Virus record (IMG/VR): IMGVR_UViG_3300044640_001495
Location: 186,001-250,000 of that record
DNA length: 64,000 nucleotides
DNA from: a virus
Strand: one strand, 5' to 3'
The notes under the pieces are model-generated. The model saw only the letters and a list, made by a program, of their open reading frames with translations, was not told the DNA's origin and searched no databases. Of the stretch, positions 26,057-35,022 are shown one piece after another (position 1 is the stretch's first letter; each line of letters begins with the position of its first letter). The position numbers were made by a program, and so were the translations under genes.

Positions 26057-29000
26057 ATGGCAGAAGTCTTCGGCGATCTTGGCGGGCAACCAATTCAACT
26101 TAATAATGCAGCTACAGAAGCTACGTTAAAACAACTTCTTGCGGCCATGCTGGCGCAGGTGGCCATGCAGAACAAAGGTACCAAAAAAGACAATGCCACA
26201 CAAAAAGAACTAGAAAAAGAACTGACCAGACTGGCAGGATCAGCTAAAGCTGTAACTAAAGCCAATGACGAACTGAGTAAATCTGCAAAGAAAAAACTAG
26301 CAGATGCTGATGCCGAAGCCAAGGCCCGTAAAAAAGCTGCGGATCTAGAACAGCAACAAATAAAAAGTCTGCAAATGGCTATTTCTGCTACAGATGCATT
26401 TGCCAACGGACTTGAACGAGGAATAACATCACTATCTAGAACCATAAGCACATTTTCAAATTTAAATTCAAGTTTTACTTCAGCTGCCAGTGCCATGTCA
26501 GGTATTCCGTTAGTAGGAGGAGCATTAGCCTCAGTGTTTGGTACGGTGGCACAAGCAGGTGAACGTACTTATAAAGCATTTCAACAGGCATCTAGTGTTG
26601 GTGCAAATTTTGGAGGCAGTATCAATGACATGATAGATTCTGCCACTAGTGCCGGCTTGACCTTTGATCAATTTTCTTCAGTGATTGCAAAAAATGGTGA
26701 AAACATTGCCATGTTAGGACAAGGAGCAGGAGATGGTGCTAAACGCTTAGCCGAACTTGGAGCCAAGATTCGAAAAAGTCCCTTATCCGCTGATCTAGCT
26801 AGACTGGGCTATACCACTGAAGACATAAACGGTGGTATGGCTAGATATGCAGGTATCTTGGCCAAGACTGGCCAGCTTGAAGGAAAAACAAATGCAGAAT
26901 TAGTACAAGGCAGTGCCGATTACCTTAAAAATATGGATGCTTTATCTAAATTGACCGGTAAAAGTAAGGACGCACTGAAAGCAGAACAAGATGCATTGAT
27001 GGCGGATGCAGCCTATAGAATTAAACTGAATAGCTTGGATGCTAAAGGACAAGAACAACTTAATGCATTAATGCTGTCGACACCAAAACATCTGCAGGCC
27101 GGATTAAAAGAAATAATCGCCTTTGGTGGTGCCACTTCTGCCGCAGGTACAAATTATATAATGATGGCTCAGCAAAGTGCAGGAGCAGCAAATCAGGCAT
27201 ATGCAGAAATGGAGCGTACGGGAACGCTGACCGCAAAAACAGCTCAAAACGTATACGATGTACAGAGAGCAGAAGCACAAGCAATAATAAAATCACCCTC
27301 AGGAAAATTATTTGCCAATGTGGGTGATTCAATACAGCAAGGTATAATACTAAGTATGTCTGACCTAGCTGCACAAAGTGGCTCCTTCACTGAAATTACA
27401 AAAAAACGCCAAGAAGCAGAAGCTGCTGCTGCTGCAAAGAGGGAAGCAGGGATAAAGGACGGATTAGATCCATCTCAACTGCAACAATTTCAAACACTGA
27501 TAGCCGAAATCAATAATCGACTCACAAAGATGGCGGCACAGTTTATGCCTGAACTAGAGTCAGCATTTAGAAAACTTGCAGATTTCACTGAAGCATACAT
27601 CGTGCCTGTGTTTAAGTTTATGTTGGAATACATTGAAGAAGTGATAATTGGCCTGGCAGTTTTAAAAGGGGCTGCACTGGCCTTTAAAGCCTATTTGGCT
27701 GTGAAAGAGTTCAAGGCTTCACTACGCGGTACCCCCGGTAATCCGATGTATGTGAAAGAAGAAGGTGGTGGAAGAGGAAGGGGAAGAGGAAGGGGAAGAG
27801 GAAGGGGAAGAGGTAGAGGTGGCAGAGTACCAACTCCATCAGGTGGTGGCAGAGTACCAACTCCATCAGGTGGTGGCAGAGTACCAACTCCAACTGCAGG
27901 AGGTGCAACCAATCTGCTGAAGGGTGTTGCATTACCTGCGATTGTAGCAGGTGCCGTGGGCTACGGTGTGGACGCTGCGGCAGGTGCGCTAGGTGTTGGT
28001 GGAAAAGAAATTGATGAAGCGCAAGATGACAAAAATTGGCAACAATTTAACCTGATCGAGAAAGCGGAATCTAGTCTGGCTAGAACAATAGAAAATGTAG
28101 GAAGTTTTATTGGCCTTAGTAATATGGCTAATCAAGCGAGAAGCGAGAGAATAGCCTTAGAAACAGCGCATCTAGCAGCCAAGACTGGTTCCACTGCCCA
28201 AGATCCAGAAGCTCTGCGCAAGATTGCCGAAGACCAGCAGGCGTCGCTAGACGATTCAAAAAAACTGCAGGACCAGCTCAAAGAAGAATTACGTGTTAAA
28301 AAAGAAGCGTTGGCGCTTGCTATCAAAGCGAATCAGCAGGCAAGATTTTCTGCAGCCACACAACAGGCACAACGAGCACTGGATAAGGAAAAACGTGAGA
28401 TTGAAGCAAGATTGGCAGCAAATGGTAAAAAAGTACAAGAAGGCCTAACAGCTACTACCAAAGCATTAGATGCTGCAAAGAAAGCCGAACTCGATGCTGT
28501 AAAAAAAGCAGAAGAAGCAGCTAAAACAACAACCGAAAAACAACCAGAGTTGAATTTCAATAGTCCTCAACAATTGTATGACTCATTCCGAAATCAACGT
28601 AATGGAGGTGCCGGAGCTCCGCAAATAGCACCGCCGAGCGGTCAACCAGGTGGCAGCTCATCTTCATCTGCAATTGGTACTGGTCTAGGTGCAGTAGCAG
28701 AAAAATATGAGTCAGCTGGAAGAGGCAGCGGCACAGTTGGTTGGGACAAAAGCGGTGGTACTAGCTACGGTAAAAAACAAATTTCATCCAGAGCCGGTGC
28801 TATGACCGACTATCTTAAGTTCCTTGAAAAGACAGGAAAAGGAGATGTTGCTAAAAAATTACGTGATGCAGGAATAGAAAAGGACACTGGTAGTACCAGT
28901 GGTAAAGCAGTTGATGTGTGGAAAGAAGTTGCAGCTAGCGGTGCGTTAGGCAACAGCGAAAATGAGTTTTTAGGACAAGGCTATCAAACGGCTCTAAGAG

Positions 29001-29632
29001 GCCTAAAAGATCAAAGTCTACAATCAAGAATTAGCGGTAGTCGTGCTCTTCAAGAAATGTTGTTTAGTACCGCTGTACAACACGGCGCCGGCGGCGCAAT
29101 GGGAATCTTTAACAGCGTGTTTAAGCCGGGCATGACAGACGAACAATTGGTAAAAGCTGTTTATGCGGAAAGGGGAGCGGATGGTGGAAAGAAACACTTT
29201 ACCAAAAGTAGTGCCAATGAAAGAGCCGGAGTTGTAAACAGATTCGGAAGAGAACAACAAGATATATTAGGATTATTAGGAACGCCTGGCACAGCGCCGG
29301 GTAGCCCCACTACAGCGCAATCAGCTGCAACCACTCCTACTACAGCGCAATCAGCCGCAATAATTCCTACCGCTACGCAGGTGGTTGCGGCAACCGCCCC
29401 CACTGCTGTTGCAGCAGTGCCTCCAGGAGCCATTGCTCCAACTAATCCAGGAACAGGAGCTGCAGGAGCTGGTGGTGGATCAAATCAGAATGTGGTGTTG
29501 GCCAGCTTGGATTTGTTAAATAAACAGATGGGGCAATTGATTGCAATCAGTACTGCTATTAGAGATGTCAATGACAGTCAATTACGCGGTATTCGTGCTA
29601 TGAGTAATGATGGCTTTATGAGTGCTGGTTAA
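26057..29632 (+). CDS. tape measure protein with C-terminal peptidoglycan-hydrolase-like domain
   Basis: The 1191-residue protein has a helical Ala/Lys-rich N-terminus (1-105), a Gly/Ala/Ser helical middle (about 110-500), a hydrophobic stretch near 515-550 and another near 620, and coiled-coil sequence at 680-830: a tail tape measure layout (T4 gp29 role; gp29 is about 590 residues). Residues ~569-590 are an Arg-Gly repeat and ~592-616 three 'RVPTPSGGG' repeats. Residues ~878-1075 form a separate domain with 'EKYESAGRGSGTVGWDKS', then 'GGTSYGKKQISS', which resembles muramidase/VgrG-linked wall hydrolases; E885 is the candidate catalytic Glu. The tail after 1080 is Ala/Thr/Pro-rich. Tape measure is inferred from size, composition and context. 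Confidence 0.8.
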   Translation: MAEVFGDLGGQPIQLNNAATEATLKQLLAAMLAQVAMQNKGTKKDNATQKELEKELTRLAGSAKAVTKANDELSKSAKKKLADADAEAKARKKAADLEQQQIKSLQMAISATDAFANGLERGITSLSRTISTFSNLNSSFTSAASAMSGIPLVGGALASVFGTVAQAGERTYKAFQQASSVGANFGGSINDMIDSATSAGLTFDQFSSVIAKNGENIAMLGQGAGDGAKRLAELGAKIRKSPLSADLARLGYTTEDINGGMARYAGILAKTGQLEGKTNAELVQGSADYLKNMDALSKLTGKSKDALKAEQDALMADAAYRIKLNSLDAKGQEQLNALMLSTPKHLQAGLKEIIAFGGATSAAGTNYIMMAQQSAGAANQAYAEMERTGTLTAKTAQNVYDVQRAEAQAIIKSPSGKLFANVGDSIQQGIILSMSDLAAQSGSFTEITKKRQEAEAAAAAKREAGIKDGLDPSQLQQFQTLIAEINNRLTKMAAQFMPELESAFRKLADFTEAYIVPVFKFMLEYIEEVIIGLAVLKGAALAFKAYLAVKEFKASLRGTPGNPMYVKEEGGGRGRGRGRGRGRGRGRGGRVPTPSGGGRVPTPSGGGRVPTPTAGGATNLLKGVALPAIVAGAVGYGVDAAAGALGVGGKEIDEAQDDKNWQQFNLIEKAESSLARTIENVGSFIGLSNMANQARSERIALETAHLAAKTGSTAQDPEALRKIAEDQQASLDDSKKLQDQLKEELRVKKEALALAIKANQQARFSAATQQAQRALDKEKREIEARLAANGKKVQEGLTATTKALDAAKKAELDAVKKAEEAAKTTTEKQPELNFNSPQQLYDSFRNQRNGGAGAPQIAPPSGQPGGSSSSSAIGTGLGAVAEKYESAGRGSGTVGWDKSGGTSYGKKQISSRAGAMTDYLKFLEKTGKGDVAKKLRDAGIEKDTGSTSGKAVDVWKEVAASGALGNSENEFLGQGYQTALRGLKDQSLQSRISGSRALQEMLFSTAVQHGAGGAMGIFNSVFKPGMTDEQLVKAVYAERGADGGKKHFTKSSANERAGVVNRFGREQQDILGLLGTPGTAPGSPTTAQSAATTPTTAQSAAIIPTATQVVAATAPTAVAAVPPGAIAPTNPGTGAAGAGGGSNQNVVLASLDLLNKQMGQLIAISTAIRDVNDSQLRGIRAMSNDGFMSAG
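27764..27893 (+). repeat. purine microsatellite and 27-nt tandem repeat in the tape measure gene
   Basis: From about 27764 to 27812 the coding strand is purine-only, with a period-12 unit encoding Gly-Arg pairs. It runs directly into three 27-nt units starting at 27821, 27848 and 27875, encoding RVPTPSGGG. Both keep the frame. They link the helical rod to the hydrolase half. Confidence 0.9.
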
Positions 29633-29704
29633 TTGCGTATTGAAACATGGCAACAGAACTGCGTTTGATTGTGCCTTAACAATTACATTTTGGAAATTTG
29701 ATCC

Positions 29705-31402
29705 ATGTCATGGAAAAAGTATTTTACACCAGTTAAGTTAGACAATCAAATGGGTTCGTCTAGTCCAATCTCTGGTGGTGGCCGTCCAGGTCCTGCTCGT
29801 GCTAATTATTCTAGCTATCTTCCTGATGTCTATGCAGGCACCCCTAATCGTATTGAACGTTATATGCAGTATGACACCATGGATATGGATTCAGAAGTCA
29901 ACGCCGCCCTAGATATTCTAGCAGAGTTCTGCACACAGAAAGACAAAGAAAATGCCACTCCTTTTCAAACTTTCTATAGAGGCAATCCCACTAGTACTGA
30001 AGTTAAACTCATAAAAGAAAGTCTTCAGAAATGGACCAAACAACAACAATTTGAAACTAGAATTTTTCGCATAGTTAGAAACGCTTTCAAGTATGGCGAC
30101 GTATTTTTTATCCGTGATCCTGAAACCAAAAAATGGTTGTTTGTGGATGCAGCCAAGGTCACTAAAATTATTGTTAACGAATCAGAAGGCAAAATTCCAG
30201 AACAATATGTAGTCAAAGACATTAATTTTAATTTTAAAAATTTAATTGCAGTTACTCCACACGGCACAACAAATACCAGTCCAAGTGGAACATCAACAAG
30301 CTATTCAGGCGGTAGTCAAGGTAGAGGCATGGTAGGCAATGTTAGTCAACCTCCAGGAACTAGATTTCACAATCAAACCAACGAAGTCACAGTTGATGCC
30401 AAAAACGTAATTCATATCAGTTTATCAGAAGGACTAGATGCAAACTATCCTTTTGGTAATTCATTATTAGAATCAGTATTCAAAGTCTACAAGCAGAAAG
30501 AATTGCTTGAAGATGCTATTATTATCTATCGTGTACAACGTGCTCCTGAAAGACGTATATTCTATATTGACGTTGGAAATATGCCTGCACACATGGCCAT
30601 GAGCTTTGTAGAACGTGTTAAAAACGAAATTCAACAAAGACGTATTCCGTCATCAACAGGTGGCGGCAATAATGTTATTGATGCCAGCTACAATCCTCTA
30701 AGTGCTTCAGAAGACTACTTCTTTCCACAGACCGCTGAAGGACGTGGATCAAAAGTTGACACACTAGCAGGCGGTACAAATCTTGGTGAGATCACAGATC
30801 TACGCTTTTTTACCAACAAGTTATTCCGTGCTTTGAGAATACCGGCAGCCTACTTGCCCACAGGAATTGAAGAAGCTTCAAACACGGTTGCTGACGGAAA
30901 GGTAGGCACAGCTTATATTCAAGAATTACGTTTTAACAAATATTGCGAACGTTTACAAAACAGTATTGTGGAAACATTTGATTTGGAATTCAAGTTATGG
31001 ATGGAAAGCAATGGTGTAAACATTGACCCAAGTCTATTTGAATTAAAGTTTAACCCTCCACAAAACTTTGCGGCCTATCGTCAAAGTGAACTAGATACTG
31101 CCCGTGCAGCTACATTTGCACAGCTACAAGAAATTCCACATCTCAGCAAACGGTTTGCTATGAAACGATTCTTGGGCATGACTCAAGAAGAGATCACAGA
31201 AAACGAACGCATGTGGAGAGAAGAACAAGGCGGCAATCTAAAACCAGTGCTAGATGCCGGCGGCCAAATGAGATCTGTGGGAATTACTCCTGCAGGAACA
31301 CAGGCAGATCTAGCAAGTCAGGCAGAAGAAGCGCCAGAAGAAGCACCAGTAGACACAGGCGCAGAAGGCGAAGCTGCGCCAGCAGAAGCACCGGCCCAGT
31401 GA
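29705..31402 (+). CDS. 20: portal protein gp20
   Basis: The 565-residue protein is recognised as gp20: 'PNRIERYMQYDTMDMDSEVN' at residues ~50-70, 'FKYGDVFFIRDPETKKWL' near 130, 'LLEDAIIIYRVQRAPERRIF' near 270, and 'YLPTGIEEASN' near 385. gp20 forms the dodecameric portal that starts head assembly and passes DNA. T4 gp20 is 524 residues. The C-terminal ~40 residues are an acidic Ala/Glu/Pro tail. It begins 72 nt after the tape measure gene; I see no late promoter in that gap, so it may be read through from 26001. Confidence 0.95.
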   Translation: MSWKKYFTPVKLDNQMGSSSPISGGGRPGPARANYSSYLPDVYAGTPNRIERYMQYDTMDMDSEVNAALDILAEFCTQKDKENATPFQTFYRGNPTSTEVKLIKESLQKWTKQQQFETRIFRIVRNAFKYGDVFFIRDPETKKWLFVDAAKVTKIIVNESEGKIPEQYVVKDINFNFKNLIAVTPHGTTNTSPSGTSTSYSGGSQGRGMVGNVSQPPGTRFHNQTNEVTVDAKNVIHISLSEGLDANYPFGNSLLESVFKVYKQKELLEDAIIIYRVQRAPERRIFYIDVGNMPAHMAMSFVERVKNEIQQRRIPSSTGGGNNVIDASYNPLSASEDYFFPQTAEGRGSKVDTLAGGTNLGEITDLRFFTNKLFRALRIPAAYLPTGIEEASNTVADGKVGTAYIQELRFNKYCERLQNSIVETFDLEFKLWMESNGVNIDPSLFELKFNPPQNFAAYRQSELDTARAATFAQLQEIPHLSKRFAMKRFLGMTQEEITENERMWREEQGGNLKPVLDAGGQMRSVGITPAGTQADLASQAEEAPEEAPVDTGAEGEAAPAEAPAQ

Positions 31403-31412
31403 TAAATATCAT

Positions 31413-31664
31413 ATGCTCCTACTAGAATTCCTTTATTTCAATGACAACAACAACGACTTTGCAGTTGATCGTCGTTATGAAAATAACAAAGACAGCTCTG
31501 TGCTCAAAAGAAGTGACACTAGAAAAACTCGTCTAACACTAAGACAAATCAATAGACTGCGCATGCAGGCAGAAGCACACGACTATGAGCGTGATTCTGA
31601 ATTAGAATTTGTAAGACAGATGTATGGAGCACCAGCAGGTGAAGCAGAGCAACCAGCAGAATAA
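31413..31664 (+). CDS. small protein at the prohead core position (T4 67/68 slot)
   Basis: The 83-residue protein has an N-terminal 'MLLLEFLYFNDNN', a basic middle 'KRSDTRKTRLTLRQINRLRM' and an acidic tail. It directly follows gp20, where T4 carries the prohead core genes 67 and 68. Assignment to the core is from position only. A GATAAATA octamer spans the gp20 stop (31401-31408), too close to serve this gene's own start. The 3' end overlaps the next gene by 41 nt in another frame. Confidence 0.68.
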   Translation: MLLLEFLYFNDNNNDFAVDRRYENNKDSSVLKRSDTRKTRLTLRQINRLRMQAEAHDYERDSELEFVRQMYGAPAGEAEQPAE

Positions 31665-32280
31665 CGTTGCATTTGTACTAGGCAACGGCACCAGCAGGCG
31701 CAGTTTAAACCATAACAGCTTACTAGATAAGGGCATAGTCTACGCCTGTAATGCCATGTACAGAGAATTTGAACCGCACTATCTCATAGCTGTAGATGTT
31801 AAAATGGTCAATGAAATAGTAGCATCTGGTTATAACAAAACACATGCTGTATGGACCAATCCCAACAAAGGCATTAGTACCAAGCATCATCTCAATCTAT
31901 TCAATCCACACAAGGGGTGGAGCAGTGGTCCTACAGCTCTTTGGTTTGCCAGCGAGCAGGGACATAGAGACATTTATATTTTTGGATTCGATTTTCAAGG
32001 TCTGCAGGGTAGATTCAACAATATGTACGCAGATACCTACAACTATAAAAAAACCAGCGACACAGCCACCTTCCATGGCAATTGGCTAAGTCAGACCGAA
32101 AGAACTATCAAAGATTTTAGACATACTCAATATTATCGTGTAATCAATCCAGGAGACTTTGTACCCGATCAACTGGGCATACAGATCAAAAACATCAAGC
32201 ACATCACCTATGACGACTTCAACAGTCGTTTTCCTGGCTGTACTTATACAGCAGAAACTGTTCAAAAAACTACCATTTAA
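31624..32280 (+). CDS. unknown 'NGTSR' protein inserted in the head cluster
   Basis: The 218-residue protein has 'VAFVLGNGTSRRSL' at residues 15-28, 'YACNAMYREFEPHYLIAVDV' at about 40-59, and 'GWSSGPTALWFASEQGHRDI' near 100, followed by 'IYIFGFDFQG'. The alternating hydrophobic strands and glycine loops suggest a Rossmann-like alpha/beta fold, loosely like the MptE/DUF115-type glycan or pterin enzymes; I would not assign a reaction. It lies between portal and protease genes, where T4 has no such gene. Its start is inside the upstream gene; a GTG at 31639 is an alternative. Confidence 0.75.
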   Translation: MEHQQVKQSNQQNNVAFVLGNGTSRRSLNHNSLLDKGIVYACNAMYREFEPHYLIAVDVKMVNEIVASGYNKTHAVWTNPNKGISTKHHLNLFNPHKGWSSGPTALWFASEQGHRDIYIFGFDFQGLQGRFNNMYADTYNYKKTSDTATFHGNWLSQTERTIKDFRHTQYYRVINPGDFVPDQLGIQIKNIKHITYDDFNSRFPGCTYTAETVQKTTI

Positions 32281-32300
32281 CCCCAGATTGTAATCATAGT

Positions 32301-32308
32301 GTTAAATA
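32301..32308 (+). promoter_or_regulatory. possible late promoter before the acidic core protein
   Basis: GTTAAATA differs from TATAAATA at two positions and lies 37 nt before the ATG at 32345; an AAGGAG ribosome site at 32331-32336 follows. It could start a transcript for the protease-scaffold-capsid genes. Confidence 0.35.
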
Positions 32309-32344
32309 AAAGCACAGCCTAACCATCTTGAAGGAGAATATAAC

Positions 32345-33259
32345 ATGGCAGAAAAATCACTACTTGAGCAGATGCTCGAGCGTTTGGTCAATGACGATCA
32401 AGCTAAAGCAGAAGAATTATTCCACGAGTACGTAGTTGGAAAATCTCGTGAGATCTACGAAAATCTAATCGAAGCTGAAATGGCTGACGATGAAGAAACA
32501 GATCCAGAAGATCCAGAAGTCAAAGAAGAATCAGAAGTCGATGAAGAAAACGACTTGGACGAAGAATTTGAAGAAATTGCCTACGAAGGCGACGACGAAG
32601 TTGGCGGCCCAGCAGGTGACATGGGTGATGACCTAGCAGGCGAACTAGGCCCTGAAGAAGAGGGTGATGAAGACCTAAGCGCAAACAGCGAAGAAGAATT
32701 ATTCCAAGACCTAGACAGCATTGTAGACGAACTACAAGCACGTTTTGACAAGCTAGGCGGTGGCGAAGAAGGTGGTATGGACGGCATGGACGGAATGGAC
32801 GGCAAAATGAAAGATGATTTCGATCTAGCCACAGTACGTGAATATGTTGAAAAAGTTCCAGGCGGCCACGGCGCAGAAAAGAAAGGTCAAGGTGAAGGAG
32901 CACTGTCAGGCACAGGCAAACTAAGCCAAGGTTCTAGCACAAATGCCAAGTCTATTGTTGCAGGAAAAAATGACATGGGTGGTACAACAGCCAACATTCT
33001 AGGTAGCAAAGAAGAAGCAGCCAAGTATGTGGGTTCAGGTGGCGGCCAACTAGGCGGATCTAGCCTATTCAAAGGTACACCAAAAGAAGATAATGCAGGT
33101 AATATCAATGTTCCAGGCGGCAAGGCAGGTGGTGCTTTTTCAACGAAAGAGCCAGGTCATGGTGCAGAGAAGAAAGGTGAAGCTGAAGGCAAATTTAGCG
33201 GCACAGGTGGTTCTTCCGGTTCAGTTGATAAAGCAAGCCTTTTCCGTGGTCGTAGGTAA
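32345..33259 (+). CDS. acidic putative prohead core protein
   Basis: The 304-residue protein starts with a helical segment 'LLEQMLERLVNDDQAKAEEL' and 'REIYENLIEAEM', followed by a very acidic region (about 47-155) and a Gly/Ser/Lys-rich tail. The tail has two copies of a 'GHGAEKKG.GEG..SGTG' motif (about 178-196 and 277-295). It contains several LxE/IxE sites that gp21 could cut. Position before gp21 and gp22 and extreme acidity fit a prohead core component such as T4 gp68, but there is no clear sequence match. Confidence 0.72.
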   Translation: MAEKSLLEQMLERLVNDDQAKAEELFHEYVVGKSREIYENLIEAEMADDEETDPEDPEVKEESEVDEENDLDEEFEEIAYEGDDEVGGPAGDMGDDLAGELGPEEEGDEDLSANSEEELFQDLDSIVDELQARFDKLGGGEEGGMDGMDGMDGKMKDDFDLATVREYVEKVPGGHGAEKKGQGEGALSGTGKLSQGSSTNAKSIVAGKNDMGGTTANILGSKEEAAKYVGSGGGQLGGSSLFKGTPKEDNAGNINVPGGKAGGAFSTKEPGHGAEKKGEAEGKFSGTGGSSGSVDKASLFRGRR

Positions 33260-33268
33260 TAGGACATA

Positions 33269-33898
33269 ATGGTGAAAACTAACCTTAGCGAACAATTGAG
33301 TTTCGATCAGGCTAAGATTGTCTTGGAGAGCGAAGAAGAGAACGGTAAGAAATCGCTGCACTTGAACGGTATCTGCATTCAAGGAGATATCCGTAATCAG
33401 AATCAGCGAATTTATTCTTCTCAAGAGATTGGCAAGGCTGTCAAAACGCTCAACGAACAGATCTCTGGCGGATATTCTGTTTGCGGAGAGTTAGATCATC
33501 CTCAGGATTTAAAAATCAATCTAGATCGTGTTAGTCATATGATTACCAAGATGTGGATGGATGGTCCTAACGGCTACGGAAAACTTAAAATTATCCCAAC
33601 TCCAATGGGTCAGTTAGTTCAGACCATGTTGGAGTCGGGAGTAAAGTTGGGTGTATCGAGTAGAGGTTCCGGTGAAGTAGATGGCAGTGGTAATGTTCAA
33701 GGTTTTGAAATTATCACAGTTGATATTGTAGCACAACCTAGCGCCCCGGGAGCTTACCCAACTCCAGTATACGAACATTTAATGAATACATTAGGTGGAA
33801 ATCAGGCATTTAAAATAGCACAAGAAGTCAAAGGCGACCCAAAGGCACAGAAATACATAGCAGAGAGTCTGGTGAAGATCATCAGAGGTCTCAAATAA
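33269..33898 (+). CDS. 21: prohead protease gp21
   Basis: The 209-residue protein shows the herpes/T4-type serine protease pattern: 'CGELDHPQD' with H77 and 'KLGVSSRGSGEV' with serines 130-131, then 'DIVAQPSAPGAY'. gp21 cuts scaffold and capsid proteins after LxE/IxE during maturation. Length matches T4 gp21 (about 212). It follows the acidic core protein by 9 nt without a strong ribosome site and precedes scaffold gp22, the standard order. Confidence 0.94.
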   Translation: MVKTNLSEQLSFDQAKIVLESEEENGKKSLHLNGICIQGDIRNQNQRIYSSQEIGKAVKTLNEQISGGYSVCGELDHPQDLKINLDRVSHMITKMWMDGPNGYGKLKIIPTPMGQLVQTMLESGVKLGVSSRGSGEVDGSGNVQGFEIITVDIVAQPSAPGAYPTPVYEHLMNTLGGNQAFKIAQEVKGDPKAQKYIAESLVKIIRGLK

Positions 33899-33913
33899 CA
33901 GTAGGAGAATCAC

Positions 33914-35011
33914 ATGCTAGATTTCGTTAAACAGTTGTTTGAAAACAATGTGATTTCCGAAGAACTTAAATCGGAAATTGAATCAGCTTGGCAAAGCAGA
34001 ATTCAAGAAAATCGTGACCAAGTCACTGCCACACTTCGTGAAGAATTTGCACAGAAGTACGAGCACGACAAGACCGCGATGGTAGAAGCCGTTGAAACAA
34101 TGTTAGCAGACCGCCTACAGGCAGAGCTATCAGAGTTGGCTGAAGACCGTCAAGGACTTATCGATGCACGTACAAAATACACACAAAAAATGAAATCAGA
34201 TGCTACAGCAATGGAAGCATTTGTATTGAATAATTTGCGCAAAGAACTTGCAGAATTACACGAAGATCGTAAAGCAGTTGCTAACAACGTTGGTAAATTA
34301 GAATCTTTTATCGTGGATGCACTAGCGAAAGAAATCGCGGAATTCCATGCAGATAAGAAAGACTTAGCTGAAACTAAAGTAAAACTGGTGCGCGAAAGCA
34401 AAGCCAAGTTTGAACAGATCAAGAAAGATTTTATTGCTCGCTCATCAACTATCATTCAAGAAACAGTCTCTAAAGGACTCAAAGCTGAAATGGTACAGTT
34501 GCGCGAGGACATTGACGCTGCCCGCAGAAATGATTTTGGCCGCAGAATTTTTGAAAGTTTTGCCAGCGAGTACGCTGCCAGTCATCTCAATGAGAAGTCT
34601 GAAACAGCTAAACTTCTAAGAGTAGTTGCTGCAAAAGAGCAAGAACTTGAAGAAGCAGCAAAAATTGTTGCAGAAACACAAAAATTAGTAGAAAGTCGTG
34701 AACAACAGCTACGTATTGCACAAAACACAATGGATCGCAAAGAAGTTATGAGCGAATTGCTTGGCCCATTAGGTGGAGACAAACGTGAAGTGATGAAAGA
34801 ATTACTTGAGTCAGTTCAGACAGAAAAACTATACACCGCTTATGACAAGTACCTACCTTCAGTAATGAATGGTGGCAATGCTCCAGTCAAGAAAGCGTTG
34901 ACCGAAGGCAAAGAAATTACAGGCGATAAAAATCAGGCACAATCTTTTGGCAGAGAAGAAAAATCTGCTGAAATTTTTGACATCCGCAGGCTTGCGGGAC
35001 TAAAAGTTTAA
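33914..35011 (+). CDS. 22: prohead scaffolding core protein gp22
   Basis: The 365-residue protein is almost entirely charged helix and coiled coil, with 'MLDFVKQLFENNVISEELKS' at the start and 'REVMKELLESVQTEKLYTAY' near 290, typical of gp22. It forms the assembly core and is degraded by gp21 afterwards. T4 gp22 is 269 residues, so the coiled coil is longer here. GTAGGAG precedes the ATG and AAGGAG follows the stop for gp23. Confidence 0.92.
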   Translation: MLDFVKQLFENNVISEELKSEIESAWQSRIQENRDQVTATLREEFAQKYEHDKTAMVEAVETMLADRLQAELSELAEDRQGLIDARTKYTQKMKSDATAMEAFVLNNLRKELAELHEDRKAVANNVGKLESFIVDALAKEIAEFHADKKDLAETKVKLVRESKAKFEQIKKDFIARSSTIIQETVSKGLKAEMVQLREDIDAARRNDFGRRIFESFASEYAASHLNEKSETAKLLRVVAAKEQELEEAAKIVAETQKLVESREQQLRIAQNTMDRKEVMSELLGPLGGDKREVMKELLESVQTEKLYTAYDKYLPSVMNGGNAPVKKALTEGKEITGDKNQAQSFGREEKSAEIFDIRRLAGLKV

Positions 35012-35022
35012 GGAGAACTATA

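Noticed and set aside
27764-27893. CRISPR-like array
   Set aside because: Units are contiguous, in-frame coding repeats with no spacers.
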